Below the pieces are notes generated by a model, which ran no database searches, had not been told where the DNA came from, and worked only from the letters and a program-made list of their open reading frames with translations. A program made the position numbers and the translations under genes. A DNA stretch of 5,626 nucleotides, taken from NCBI GenBank assembly GCA_023430325.1, contig JAEZAU010000031.1, positions 1 to 5,626 on the forward strand, in the 5' to 3' direction. The DNA is from Bacteroidota bacterium (GTDB taxonomy: Bacteria; Bacteroidota; Bacteroidia; Flavobacteriales_F; PHOS-HE28). Below, piece after piece: positions 1-5,626 of this stretch; the first letter of the stretch is position 1; each line of letters starts with the position of its first letter.

Positions 1-677
1 ATCTGTTGGTGGTGCCTTTTTCGCGGCAATTCTCGCGCATGCACGCCACGGATTATGTGCGCGAGGTGCTGGTGGGCGCCATCGGCGTGCGTTCCGTCGT
101 CATCGGTTACGATCACCGTTTCGGCAGAAATCGCGAGGGCGATCTGAAGCTTCTGCACGAACTTGGTGAACGATTCGATTTCAACGTGGAAGAGATCCCG
201 GCACAGGAGGTGGACCATATTAAAGTGAGCAGCACCAAGATCCGCCATGCGCTTGCTGATGGCGCCGTGCGATCGGCGAATGAACTGCTCGGCTATGATT
301 ATGGCCTGAGCGGCCTAGTGGTGAAAGGCGATCGGTTGGGACGAAAGCTTGGTTATCCAACAGCGAACATCGGTGCGATCGATCCATTCAAGCTGGTGCC
401 TGGCGATGGTGTTTACGCGGTGAAGGTGCAGTTGAAGGAAGGCCAATTCGATGGAATGCTCTACATCGGCGAACGGCCGACGCTCGAAGGGAGTGAAGGA
501 CAACGGAATGTGGAAGTGAACATCTTCGATCTGGACCGCGATCTGTATGGAGAGGCCATCACCGTGCGTTTCATAGAAAGGATCCGCCCCGATATCCGGT
601 TCAATGGGCTGGATGAATTGAAACATCAACTTGGGATGGATCGAGAAAAAGCGATCGATCACCTGCGCCGATCATGA
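1..677 (+). CDS. ribF: Bifunctional riboflavin kinase/FAD synthetase RibF, 5'-truncated by window edge
   Basis: RibF phosphorylates riboflavin to FMN and then adenylylates FMN to FAD in the cytoplasm. The reading frame is open from the left edge (first whole codon at base 3) and stops with TGA at 675-677, giving about 225 residues. The family is usually near 310, so roughly 85-90 N-terminal residues, including the first nucleotide-binding motif of the adenylyltransferase domain, are outside the window. Visible in the adenylyltransferase half are GYDHRFGRNREGD (from base 105) and VSSTKIR (225-245), the SSTxIR signature. The riboflavin kinase half begins near base 290 and shows GRKLGYPTAN (339-368), DGVYAVKV, and VEVNIFDL, in which the Glu codon at 513-515 is the expected catalytic residue. 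The TTG at base 6 is not the real start; the homologous region continues upstream of it. The stop overlaps the next gene's start by 4 bp, which suggests translational coupling. Confidence 0.95.
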   Translation, partial: LLVVPFSRQFSRMHATDYVREVLVGAIGVRSVVIGYDHRFGRNREGDLKLLHELGERFDFNVEEIPAQEVDHIKVSSTKIRHALADGAVRSANELLGYDYGLSGLVVKGDRLGRKLGYPTANIGAIDPFKLVPGDGVYAVKVQLKEGQFDGMLYIGERPTLEGSEGQRNVEVNIFDLDRDLYGEAITVRFIERIRPDIRFNGLDELKHQLGMDREKAIDHLRRS

Positions 678-1276
678 AGTTCCCAGCTATCATCCTGTTC
701 CTTCTGCCGATCGCAACGCCGACCGATATTCAGGCGCAATTGCTCCCACAGGCTACGCTTGATACGGTGAGGACCTACCGCAGCCTGGAGAGCGCGTTGC
801 GCGAGCCCGACATGGTCTATCGATTGGATCTTTCAAAGGAGAAGTTGAAAGTGGTGCCGGAGGAGCTCAAGCAATTCAAGAACCTCAATGCGCTCGATCT
901 GAGCAACAACAAACTGAAGGAGCTTCCCACATGGATCGGAGAGTTCCAATACCTGCAGGAATTCCGCGCTGCAAAGAACAAACTGGTCGATTTCCCGATC
1001 GGCATCTGCGAATTGAAGGAACTGGAACGCTTGGATCTGAGCCAGAACGCGCTCACGGGCCTTCCCGCTTGCATCGGCCGGCTCCACCAACTGGTCTCCC
1101 TCGATCTATGGAGCAATGATCTGGCCGAGTTCCCTGACGAGATGGAGGGAATGAAGGCCCTGCGTTTCATGGACCTGCGCGTGATACAGATGGAACAACC
1201 CGATATGGACCGCATACAGGATCTGTTGCCGAAAGCGAAGATCTATTTCTCGCAGCCCTGCAATTGCGGGATGTAG
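674..1276 (+). CDS. Secreted leucine-rich-repeat protein
   Basis: This 200-residue protein has unknown function. Residues 1-21 look like a Sec signal peptide: a basic residue at K2, a hydrophobic stretch at 4-14 and an A-x-A-like site ending IQA|Q. No lipobox cysteine is visible, so the mature form is probably periplasmic or exported rather than a lipoprotein. Five exact 23-residue leucine-rich repeats follow at 48-70, 71-93, 94-116, 117-139 and 140-162, with a pattern close to LxxLDLSxNxLxxLPxxIGxLxx. A degenerate sixth repeat runs from 163 to about 185. The protein ends with a Cys-x-Cys pair (C197, C199) in a short tail that may cap the repeat solenoid. The spacing matches the LPxxIGxL class of bacterial LRRs, which act as binding scaffolds rather than enzymes. 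The ATG overlaps the ribF stop (ATGA, 674-677), so the two genes are probably co-transcribed and coupled. A partner cannot be named from sequence. Confidence 0.85.
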   Translation: MKFPAIILFLLPIATPTDIQAQLLPQATLDTVRTYRSLESALREPDMVYRLDLSKEKLKVVPEELKQFKNLNALDLSNNKLKELPTWIGEFQYLQEFRAAKNKLVDFPIGICELKELERLDLSQNALTGLPACIGRLHQLVSLDLWSNDLAEFPDEMEGMKALRFMDLRVIQMEQPDMDRIQDLLPKAKIYFSQPCNCGM

Positions 1277-1322
1277 GGAGGGGCGAATTCCTGTCAGGTC
1301 GTGGCTGCAGTTCCAAGTCCTC

Positions 1323-1341
1323 GGCCGCCAAAGGCGCGGCC
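1323..1341 (+). other. GC-rich hairpin downstream of the LRR gene
   Basis: GGCCGC at 1323-1328 pairs perfectly with GCGGCC at 1336-1341 around a 7-base loop (CAAAGGC). A slightly different register pairs GCC with GGC around AAA. It starts 46 bp after the LRR stop codon. No T tract follows (CTGCGGGCTTTCC), so it is not a canonical intrinsic terminator. It could still block 3' exonucleases or mark the end of the ribF-LRR transcript. The role is inferred and weak. Confidence 0.35.
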
Positions 1342-1402
1342 TGCGGGCTTTCCACCTTCGCCACTTACGCAGATCACGCGCCCAGCGGGCATGTTGTTCA
1401 GA

Positions 1403-1413
1403 TATTGGCAATA
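1403..1413. other. 11-bp perfect palindrome upstream of the rimP promoter
   Basis: TATTG-G-CAATA is a perfect inverted repeat with a 1-bp centre. It lies 30 bp upstream of the -7 box, a place where a transcription factor could bind. An 11-bp palindrome can easily arise by chance and I know of no regulator with this site, so this is only a candidate. Confidence 0.2.
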
Positions 1414-1443
1414 CCCCATAACTCCCACATCCAACTTTTTCCA

Positions 1444-1451
1444 TACCTTTG
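1444..1451 (+). promoter_or_regulatory. Bacteroidota-type -7 promoter element for the rimP-nusA-infB operon
   Basis: TACCTTTG matches the Bacteroidota -7 consensus TAnnTTTG at every fixed position. It lies in a local T-rich patch (CTTTTTCC just upstream) in otherwise GC-rich DNA. Transcription would start a few bases downstream, around 1456-1460, about 70 bases before the rimP start codon. No good -33 TTTG box is visible at the usual spacing (around 1420-1425), so the call rests on the -7 element and the position upstream of an operon. Confidence 0.6.
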
Positions 1452-1467
1452 CCCCTGAAAAGACGGT

Positions 1468-1481
1468 GGAAGAGGGAAGAG
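1468..1481 (+). repeat. Tandem 7-bp repeat (GGAAGAG x2) in the rimP leader
   Basis: GGAAGAG occurs twice head-to-tail at 1468-1474 and 1475-1481. The second copy, with the following GGG, forms the 5' arm of the terminator-like hairpin. The first copy can pair with the same 3' arm (1468-1476 with 1490-1498, including two G-U pairs) in a longer-looped alternative. The repeat therefore gives two competing registers for one hairpin, or simply reflects a slippage event. Confidence 0.5.
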
Positions 1482-1500
1482 GGGACCACCCCTCTTTTTT
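1477..1500 (+). terminator. Terminator-like hairpin with T tract in the rimP 5' leader (candidate attenuator)
   Basis: AAGAGGGG (1477-1484) pairs perfectly with CCCCTCTT (1489-1496) around a 4-base loop, ACCA. A run of T from 1495 to 1500 follows. This has the form of an intrinsic terminator: a compact stem whose four GC pairs lie at the loop, then an A-rich 5' flank facing a T-rich 3' flank. It lies between the -7 promoter box and the rimP ATG, so a transcript from that promoter would meet it after about 40 bases. Either it terminates transcription arriving from ribF-LRR, or it attenuates the rimP-nusA-infB operon, or both. An outer pairing of AGGGAA (1473-1478) with TTCCCT (1502-1507) could extend the structure. 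Confidence 0.65.
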
Positions 1501-1527
1501 GTTCCCTGCCTTTCGCAGTGGTAGTAA

Positions 1528-1989
1528 ATGATAACGGAGGAGCAGATCCGAAGCATAGTGGAGCGCGATCTGGGAAAAGATCAATTCCTGGTGAACGTGG
1601 AAGTGCGGCCCGGCAACAAAGTGATCGTGGAGGTCGATAATGACCGATCCATCACCGTGCAGGAATTGGCCGCGCTCAACCGTGCATTGCGGGATGCCCT
1701 GGGTGAAATGGCCGATGAATGTGAGTTGCAGGTAAGCAGCCCCGGCATGGGCAGGCCCTTCAAGGTTCAGCGCCAATTCACCAAACATCACGGCCGCCTG
1801 GTGCAGGTGCAACTCACCGATGGCCGCATGATGGAAGGCATCCTCGAAAGCTCCGATGATCGGCAACTTCAACTGCGCATACAGCATCCGAGCAAAGTGA
1901 AAGGCCGGCCACCAAAGCTGGACAAGGAGGTGACCATCCTGCCCTTCGCCGAGATAAAGACCACCAAAGCAAGCATAACGTTCAACTGA
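1528..1989 (+). CDS. rimP: Ribosome maturation factor RimP
   Basis: RimP helps assemble the 30S subunit by aiding late folding of the 16S rRNA body and head and binding of ribosomal proteins; it acts in the cytoplasm. The 153-residue length is normal for the family. The N-terminal alpha/beta domain spans about 1-80 and includes the family signature VSSPGMGRPF at 69-78, the counterpart of the common VSSPGLDRPL. A small SH3-like C-terminal domain spans about 89-152, with GRLVQVQLTDGRMMEGIL and a closing AEIKTTKASITF strand. The ATG at 1528 is fixed by an in-frame TAA directly upstream (1525-1527). No Shine-Dalgarno sequence is seen, which is usual for Bacteroidota. It is the first gene of a rimP-nusA-infB operon, with 8 bp between its stop and the nusA start. 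It probably depends on the promoter at 1444-1451 and on passage through the leader hairpin. Confidence 0.95.
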   Translation: MITEEQIRSIVERDLGKDQFLVNVEVRPGNKVIVEVDNDRSITVQELAALNRALRDALGEMADECELQVSSPGMGRPFKVQRQFTKHHGRLVQVQLTDGRMMEGILESSDDRQLQLRIQHPSKVKGRPPKLDKEVTILPFAEIKTTKASITFN

Positions 1990-1997
1990 TCCGTGCA

Positions 1998-3236
1998 ATG
2001 AGCACCGTTAATCTGATCGAGTCCTTCTCAGAGTTCAAGGACCTTAAGAACATAGACCGGGTGACCATGATGGGCATCCTGGAAGATGTGTTCCGTGGTG
2101 TGGTGAAACGCAAGTTCGGCGAAGAAGCCAACTTCGATATCATCATCAACCCCGATAAGGGTGACCTCGAGATCTGGCTCAACCGCGAGATCGTCGAGGA
2201 TGATGACCTGGAAGATGAGAACACGCAGATCGCGCTGAGCGAGGCGAAAAAGATCGAACCCGATTTCGAAGTGGGTGAGGAAGTGAGCCAGGAGATCAAG
2301 ATCAATGATTTCGGCCGCCGCAATATCCTTTCGCTCAAGCAGAACCTCCAGAGCCGCATCATGGAACTGGAGAAGGATCATCTCTATAACAAGTACAAGG
2401 AACGCGTCGGGGAGATCATCACCGGCGAGGTCTATCAGATCTGGAAACGTGAAACGCTTATCCTGGATGATGAAGGCAATGAACTGATCATGCCCAAGGA
2501 CCAGCAGATCAAGAGCGATTTCTTCAAGAAGGGCGATACTGTGCGTGCCGTGGTCTGGAAGGTGGAGATGCGGAACAACACACCGGTGGTCATCCTCAGC
2601 CGGACCGCACCGGAATTCCTGGAGAAGCTTTTCGAACAGGAGGTTCCCGAGGTGGCCGATGGACTCATCACCATCAAGCGGATCGTTCGTGAACCCGGTG
2701 AGCGTGCAAAAGTGGCCGTTGAGAGCTACGATGATCGTATCGATCCGGTAGGCGCATGCGTAGGCATGAAGGGAAGCCGCATTCATGGCATCGTGCGCGA
2801 ACTGCGCAACGAGAACATCGACGTGATCAACTACACCAGCAATGACCAACTGCTGATCCAGCGTGCATTGAGCCCGGCCAAGATCGGTAACATCAAGCTG
2901 GACAATGAGCACAAACGGGCCGAGGTCTACATGAAGCCCGATCAGGTGGCGCTGGCGATCGGCAAGGGCGGACACAACATCAAGCTTGCAGGAAGGCTCA
3001 CCGGATATGATCTGGATGTGTACCGTGAGACGGATGAAGTTACCGATGACGTGAGCCTGGACGAATTCTACGACGAGATCGATCAGTGGATCATCGATGA
3101 ACTGAAGGCGATCGGTTGCGATACTGCGCGCAGCGTGCTCGATATCCCCAAAGAGGAATTGGTACGCCGCACCGATCTGGAGGAAGAGACGATAAATGAA
3201 GTAGTGCGCATCCTGCGCGAAGAATTGGAGGCATGA
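1998..3236 (+). CDS. nusA: Transcription termination/antitermination factor NusA
   Basis: NusA binds RNA polymerase and nascent RNA and modulates pausing, intrinsic termination and antitermination. The 412 residues fit the short Bacteroidota form; Escherichia coli NusA is about 495 because of two acidic C-terminal repeats that are absent here. The polymerase-binding N-terminal domain spans about 1-130. The S1 domain is about 136-203, ending VVILSRT. KH1 is about 225-295, with GMKG at 256-259 in the conserved block DPVGACVGMKGSRIHG. KH2 is about 300-345, with GKGG at 322-325. A helical tail at about 366-411 resembles a helix-hairpin-helix (IGCDTARSVLDIPKEEL). All RNA-binding loops look intact. 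The start ATG gives the LIESFSEFKDLKNIDR beginning typical of the phylum. NusA may act on the terminator-like hairpin upstream of its own operon; this is inference from position. Confidence 0.97.
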   Translation: MSTVNLIESFSEFKDLKNIDRVTMMGILEDVFRGVVKRKFGEEANFDIIINPDKGDLEIWLNREIVEDDDLEDENTQIALSEAKKIEPDFEVGEEVSQEIKINDFGRRNILSLKQNLQSRIMELEKDHLYNKYKERVGEIITGEVYQIWKRETLILDDEGNELIMPKDQQIKSDFFKKGDTVRAVVWKVEMRNNTPVVILSRTAPEFLEKLFEQEVPEVADGLITIKRIVREPGERAKVAVESYDDRIDPVGACVGMKGSRIHGIVRELRNENIDVINYTSNDQLLIQRALSPAKIGNIKLDNEHKRAEVYMKPDQVALAIGKGGHNIKLAGRLTGYDLDVYRETDEVTDDVSLDEFYDEIDQWIIDELKAIGCDTARSVLDIPKEELVRRTDLEEETINEVVRILREELEA

Positions 3237-3315
3237 TGCTCAGATGCGGAGAAAGACCGCTTAATTTGAAGCATCTTTGAGAAAGTGGCGGCACAAAGAA
3301 AGAGAGGCACACTGA
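3237..3315 (+). other. nusA-infB spacer with weak secondary structure
   Basis: This 79-bp gap contains AGATGC (3242-3247) and its inverse GCATCT (3271-3276), 23 bases apart. A competing GCGG (3246-3249)/CCGC (3257-3260) pair around AGAAAGA is followed by TTAATTT. Neither makes a convincing terminator. I see no good promoter and no clear Shine-Dalgarno site before infB, so read-through from nusA is the simplest explanation for infB expression. A 15-codon ORF overlaps the nusA stop (3233-3280); it is treated under findings. Confidence 0.4.
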
Positions 3316-5626
3316 ATGAGTGAAGCGACGGAAAAAGGAGTAAGACTGAGCAAGGTTGCACGGGAGTTCAATCTGGGCTTGCATACCGTGGTGGAGTTCC
3401 TGGAAAAACAGGGCCACAAGGTGGACAGCAACCCCAACACGAAGATCTCCGGCGATCTCTACGATCTGCTGCAAGGGGAATTCGGCACCGACAAGGAGAT
3501 CAAGGAGAAGAGTCTGCGCACCGTGCAGCAACGCCAGGAACGCGAAACGATCAGCCTTGTGCCTCCTGCGCGCGAGCCCCTCCGGCGCCGTGAAGAGCCG
3601 CCTGCGGCCACACCACCGCCACCACCACCAGCTGCTGCATCAACGCCGCCGCCCCCGCCTCCTGCGCCTGAGGAACCTGCCGAAGTTCCACCAGTGCCTG
3701 CACAAGAAGAGGTCATCAAGCCCAAGGTGGATCGTCCTGGCGTGAAGATCGTCTCGAAGATCGATCTCGAGAAGAAGAAGGCGCCGAAGCAAGCGGAAAA
3801 GCCGAAGAAGGAGGAAGCCCCCAAAGCCGCTCCGCCGGTGAAGGAAACTCCTGTTGCCAGGACGGAGGCTCCAGCAGAGAACCCACAACCGCGTGAAGAA
3901 CCAGCGCCGCCGGCTGCAGCAACGCCATCAGCGGAACCGGAGACGATCCGTGTGAACGTGCAGAAGCTTGCCGGTCTGAAGACACTCGGCAAGATCGATC
4001 TGCCGGTGGAAAAGGAACGCAAGCCTGCCGAACGTCCTGAACGCGAACGCAGCGGCCGCCGTAAGCGGATCGTGAAGCCCGGTCCGGTGAACATCGAAAG
4101 AGCGGTTCAGCAGGAACAGCGCTCGCCCGCACAAGGTGGCGGCCGCCCCGGTGAGCTCGATGAGAACGCGGTAAAGAAGAAGGTGAGCGAAACGCTCGCA
4201 CGTTTGACAGGCGGTGGCAAGAGCCGTGGATCGAAGATGCGGCGAGATAAGCGCAGCCAGCGCTACAGCCGCATGGAGGAAGAGCAGGCAGCACAGGAAC
4301 TCGCCGGCCGTACCATCAAGGTGACAGAGTTCGTTACCGCCAGCGAACTCGCCAGCATGATGGAAGTGCCCGTCACCGACATCATCAAGGCATGTTTCAG
4401 CCTTGGCATGATGGTGAGCATCAACCAGCGCCTCGATGCAGAGACCCTGGCTGTCATCGCCGAGGAATATGGCTTCAAGGTCGAATTCGTCGGGGCCGAT
4501 GTGCAGCAGGACATGCAGGAAGAGGCCGATGATCCCGATCGCATCATCGGGCGTCCACCGATCGTCACCGTCATGGGTCACGTCGATCACGGCAAGACAT
4601 CGTTGCTGGACACCGTGCGCAAGGCGAATGTGATCGCTGGTGAGGCTGGTGGCATCACCCAGCATATCGGTGCGTACAGCGTTCAATTGGAAAGCGGCAA
4701 GAAGATCACCTTCCTGGATACGCCGGGTCACGAAGCGTTCACCGCCATGCGTGCCCGTGGTGCGCAGGTCACCGACATCGCCATCATCGTGATCGCTGCC
4801 GATGACAGTGTGATGCCGCAGACCCGCGAAGCGATCAACCACGCGCAGGCCGCAGGTGTGCCCATGGTGTTCGCCTTCAACAAGATGGATAAGGAAGGTG
4901 CCAACGCGGACAAGCTTCGCGAAGAGCTCTCCCAGATGAACATCCTGGTGGAGGAATGGGGTGGTAAGTTCCAGACCCAGGAGATCAGCGCCAAGAAGGG
5001 TACCGGCGTTGACCAGTTGCTTGAGAAAGTGCTGCTGGAATCCGAAATGCTGGAGCTCAAGGCCGATCCAGGCAAACGTGCCCATGGTGTGGTCATCGAA
5101 TCCACATTGGAGCAGGGGCGCGGTTACGTGACCACCCTGCTCGTTGATTCCGGCACCTTGCGCAAAGGCGATGTACTTCTCGCAGGTCAGTACAGCGGCC
5201 GCGTAAGGAACATGTTCAATGAACGGGGCCAGCAGGTGAACGAAGCACCGCCTTCAACACCTGTTTCGATCCTTGGTCTTGATGGTGCACCGAACGCAGG
5301 TGATACGTTCCAGGTGTTCGAGGATGAACGCGATGCGCGCCAGATCGCAACACGCCGCCAGCAGTTGCAGCGTGAACAGGGCATCCGCACCCACAAGCAC
5401 ATCACGCTCGATGAGATAGGCCGCCGTCTCGCGATCGGTGACTTCAAAGAGCTCAACATCATTGTGAAAGGTGACGTGGACGGATCGGTGGAAGCGCTTA
5501 CCGACTCACTGCTCAAGCTCAGCACCGAACAGATCAAGGTGAGCGTGATCCACCGTGCGGTGGGCCCGATCGCCGAGAGCGACGTGCTGCTCGCAAGTGC
5601 ATCCAACGCCATCATCGTCGGCTTCC
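3316..5626 (+). CDS. infB: Translation initiation factor IF-2, 3'-truncated by window edge
   Basis: IF2 is the GTPase that brings formyl-Met-tRNA to the 30S subunit and promotes 50S joining. The window shows 770 whole codons with no stop; about 145-150 residues of the C-terminal tRNA-binding part should follow. The ATG at 3316 is fixed by an in-frame TGA at 3313-3315. A first IF2-N helical domain is at about 9-50 (RLSKVAREFNLGLHTVVEFL). A long charged and proline-rich linker follows at about 75-330, then a second IF2-N domain at about 333-392. The GTPase domain begins near 414, with G1 GHVDHGKT (421-428), switch GGIT (445-448), G3 DTPGH (468-472), G4 NKMD (522-525) and G5 SAK (558-560). An EF-Tu-like beta-barrel is at about 590-690, and the following alpha/beta domain (IVKGDVDGSVEAL, AVGPIAESDVLLA) is cut at the edge. 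All GTP-binding motifs are intact. It is the third gene of the rimP-nusA-infB operon. Confidence 0.97.
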   Translation, partial: MSEATEKGVRLSKVAREFNLGLHTVVEFLEKQGHKVDSNPNTKISGDLYDLLQGEFGTDKEIKEKSLRTVQQRQERETISLVPPAREPLRRREEPPAATPPPPPPAAASTPPPPPPAPEEPAEVPPVPAQEEVIKPKVDRPGVKIVSKIDLEKKKAPKQAEKPKKEEAPKAAPPVKETPVARTEAPAENPQPREEPAPPAAATPSAEPETIRVNVQKLAGLKTLGKIDLPVEKERKPAERPERERSGRRKRIVKPGPVNIERAVQQEQRSPAQGGGRPGELDENAVKKKVSETLARLTGGGKSRGSKMRRDKRSQRYSRMEEEQAAQELAGRTIKVTEFVTASELASMMEVPVTDIIKACFSLGMMVSINQRLDAETLAVIAEEYGFKVEFVGADVQQDMQEEADDPDRIIGRPPIVTVMGHVDHGKTSLLDTVRKANVIAGEAGGITQHIGAYSVQLESGKKITFLDTPGHEAFTAMRARGAQVTDIAIIVIAADDSVMPQTREAINHAQAAGVPMVFAFNKMDKEGANADKLREELSQMNILVEEWGGKFQTQEISAKKGTGVDQLLEKVLLESEMLELKADPGKRAHGVVIESTLEQGRGYVTTLLVDSGTLRKGDVLLAGQYSGRVRNMFNERGQQVNEAPPSTPVSILGLDGAPNAGDTFQVFEDERDARQIATRRQQLQREQGIRTHKHITLDEIGRRLAIGDFKELNIIVKGDVDGSVEALTDSLLKLSTEQIKVSVIHRAVGPIAESDVLLASASNAIIVGF
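3610..3666 (+). repeat. Proline-codon low-complexity tract inside infB
   Basis: Two uninterrupted six-proline runs (residues 100-105, bases 3613-3630; residues 111-116, bases 3646-3663) flank an AAAST spacer in the IF2 linker. The DNA is a CCN triplet repeat with mixed third bases: mostly CCA in the first run and CCG/CCC/CCT in the second. The runs are therefore not simple copies of each other at the DNA level. Such tracts are disordered in the protein and typically stall ribosomes unless elongation factor P acts. Confidence 0.8.

Noticed and set aside
6..8. TTG at base 6 as the start of ribF
   Set aside because: The frame is open to the left edge and the conserved adenylyltransferase domain needs about 85-90 more N-terminal residues, so the gene simply enters from outside the window.
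1380..1390. GCCC-AGC-GGGC mini-hairpin
   Set aside because: It has only four base pairs with a 3-base loop and no T tract, so it is expected by chance in GC-rich DNA.
1294..1998. 234-codon minus-strand frame over rimP and the upstream non-coding region
   Set aside because: Most of it is codon-aligned antisense to rimP. The remainder crosses the promoter and hairpin region and shows no protein family that I recognise.
2028..2975. 315-codon open frame on the minus strand across nusA
   Set aside because: It is codon-aligned antisense to nusA and explained by the same rare-codon effect. nusA itself is unambiguous.
3261..3279. Possible internal promoter before infB (TTAATTTG, CATCTTTG)
   Set aside because: Each differs from TAnnTTTG at a fixed position and no -33 TTTG box is found at suitable spacing.
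3356..3745. 129-codon plus-strand frame overlapping the start of infB
   Set aside because: It is an out-of-frame reading of the infB N-terminal and linker region, rich in Arg, His and Leu, while the infB frame gives a proper IF2-N domain there.
3459..4094. 211-codon Gly/Ser-rich minus-strand frame
   Set aside because: The glycine runs are the complement of the proline-codon tract in infB; this is a low-complexity shadow, not a gene.
3928..5085. 385-codon open frame on the minus strand across infB
   Set aside because: It is codon-aligned with infB, so minus-strand stops would need TTA, CTA or TCA codons in infB, which are rare in this GC-rich sequence. The product has no recognisable domain, while the plus strand has complete IF2 motifs.

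Overview
The window is a stretch of core information-processing and cofactor genes, all on the + strand, from a member of the Bacteroidota. A fairly GC-rich member of Flavobacteriales or a neighbouring order fits best, but the order is only inferred. Three things point to this phylum. The NusA, IF2 and RibF proteins carry wording that I recognise from Bacteroidota orthologues, such as the NusA start with LIESFSEFKDLKNIDR and the long Pro/Lys/Glu-rich linker of IF2. A TAnnTTTG-type -7 promoter element lies ahead of rimP. The start codons have no clear Shine-Dalgarno sequence.

Layout. Bases 1-677 hold the 3' part of ribF (bifunctional riboflavin kinase/FAD synthetase); its N-terminus lies outside the window. 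It overlaps by 4 bp (ATGA) with a small secreted leucine-rich-repeat protein at 674-1276. Bases 1277-1527 are non-coding. They contain a GC-rich hairpin, a short palindrome, a Bacteroidota -7 promoter box at 1444-1451 and, just downstream of the expected transcription start, a terminator-like hairpin with a T tract at 1477-1500. Next comes the operon rimP (1528-1989), nusA (1998-3236) and infB (3316 to beyond the right edge, with 770 complete codons visible). The gaps are 8 bp between rimP and nusA and 79 bp between nusA and infB.

How the genes work together. RimP matures the 30S subunit, NusA controls pausing, termination and antitermination by RNA polymerase, and IF2 places initiator tRNA on the 30S subunit. 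The rimP-nusA-infB order is widely conserved in bacteria and links transcription factor supply to ribosome assembly and translation initiation. A terminator-like hairpin in the leader of an operon that encodes a termination factor is the most interesting feature, because it suggests attenuation that could respond to NusA. ribF makes FMN and FAD; its link to the LRR gene is positional only.

I find no mobile element, CRISPR array, RNA gene or sign of horizontal transfer, and no evidence of a new biological system. The points worth checking are the rimP leader, the ribF-coupled LRR protein, and the polyproline runs and duplicated linker motif in IF2.
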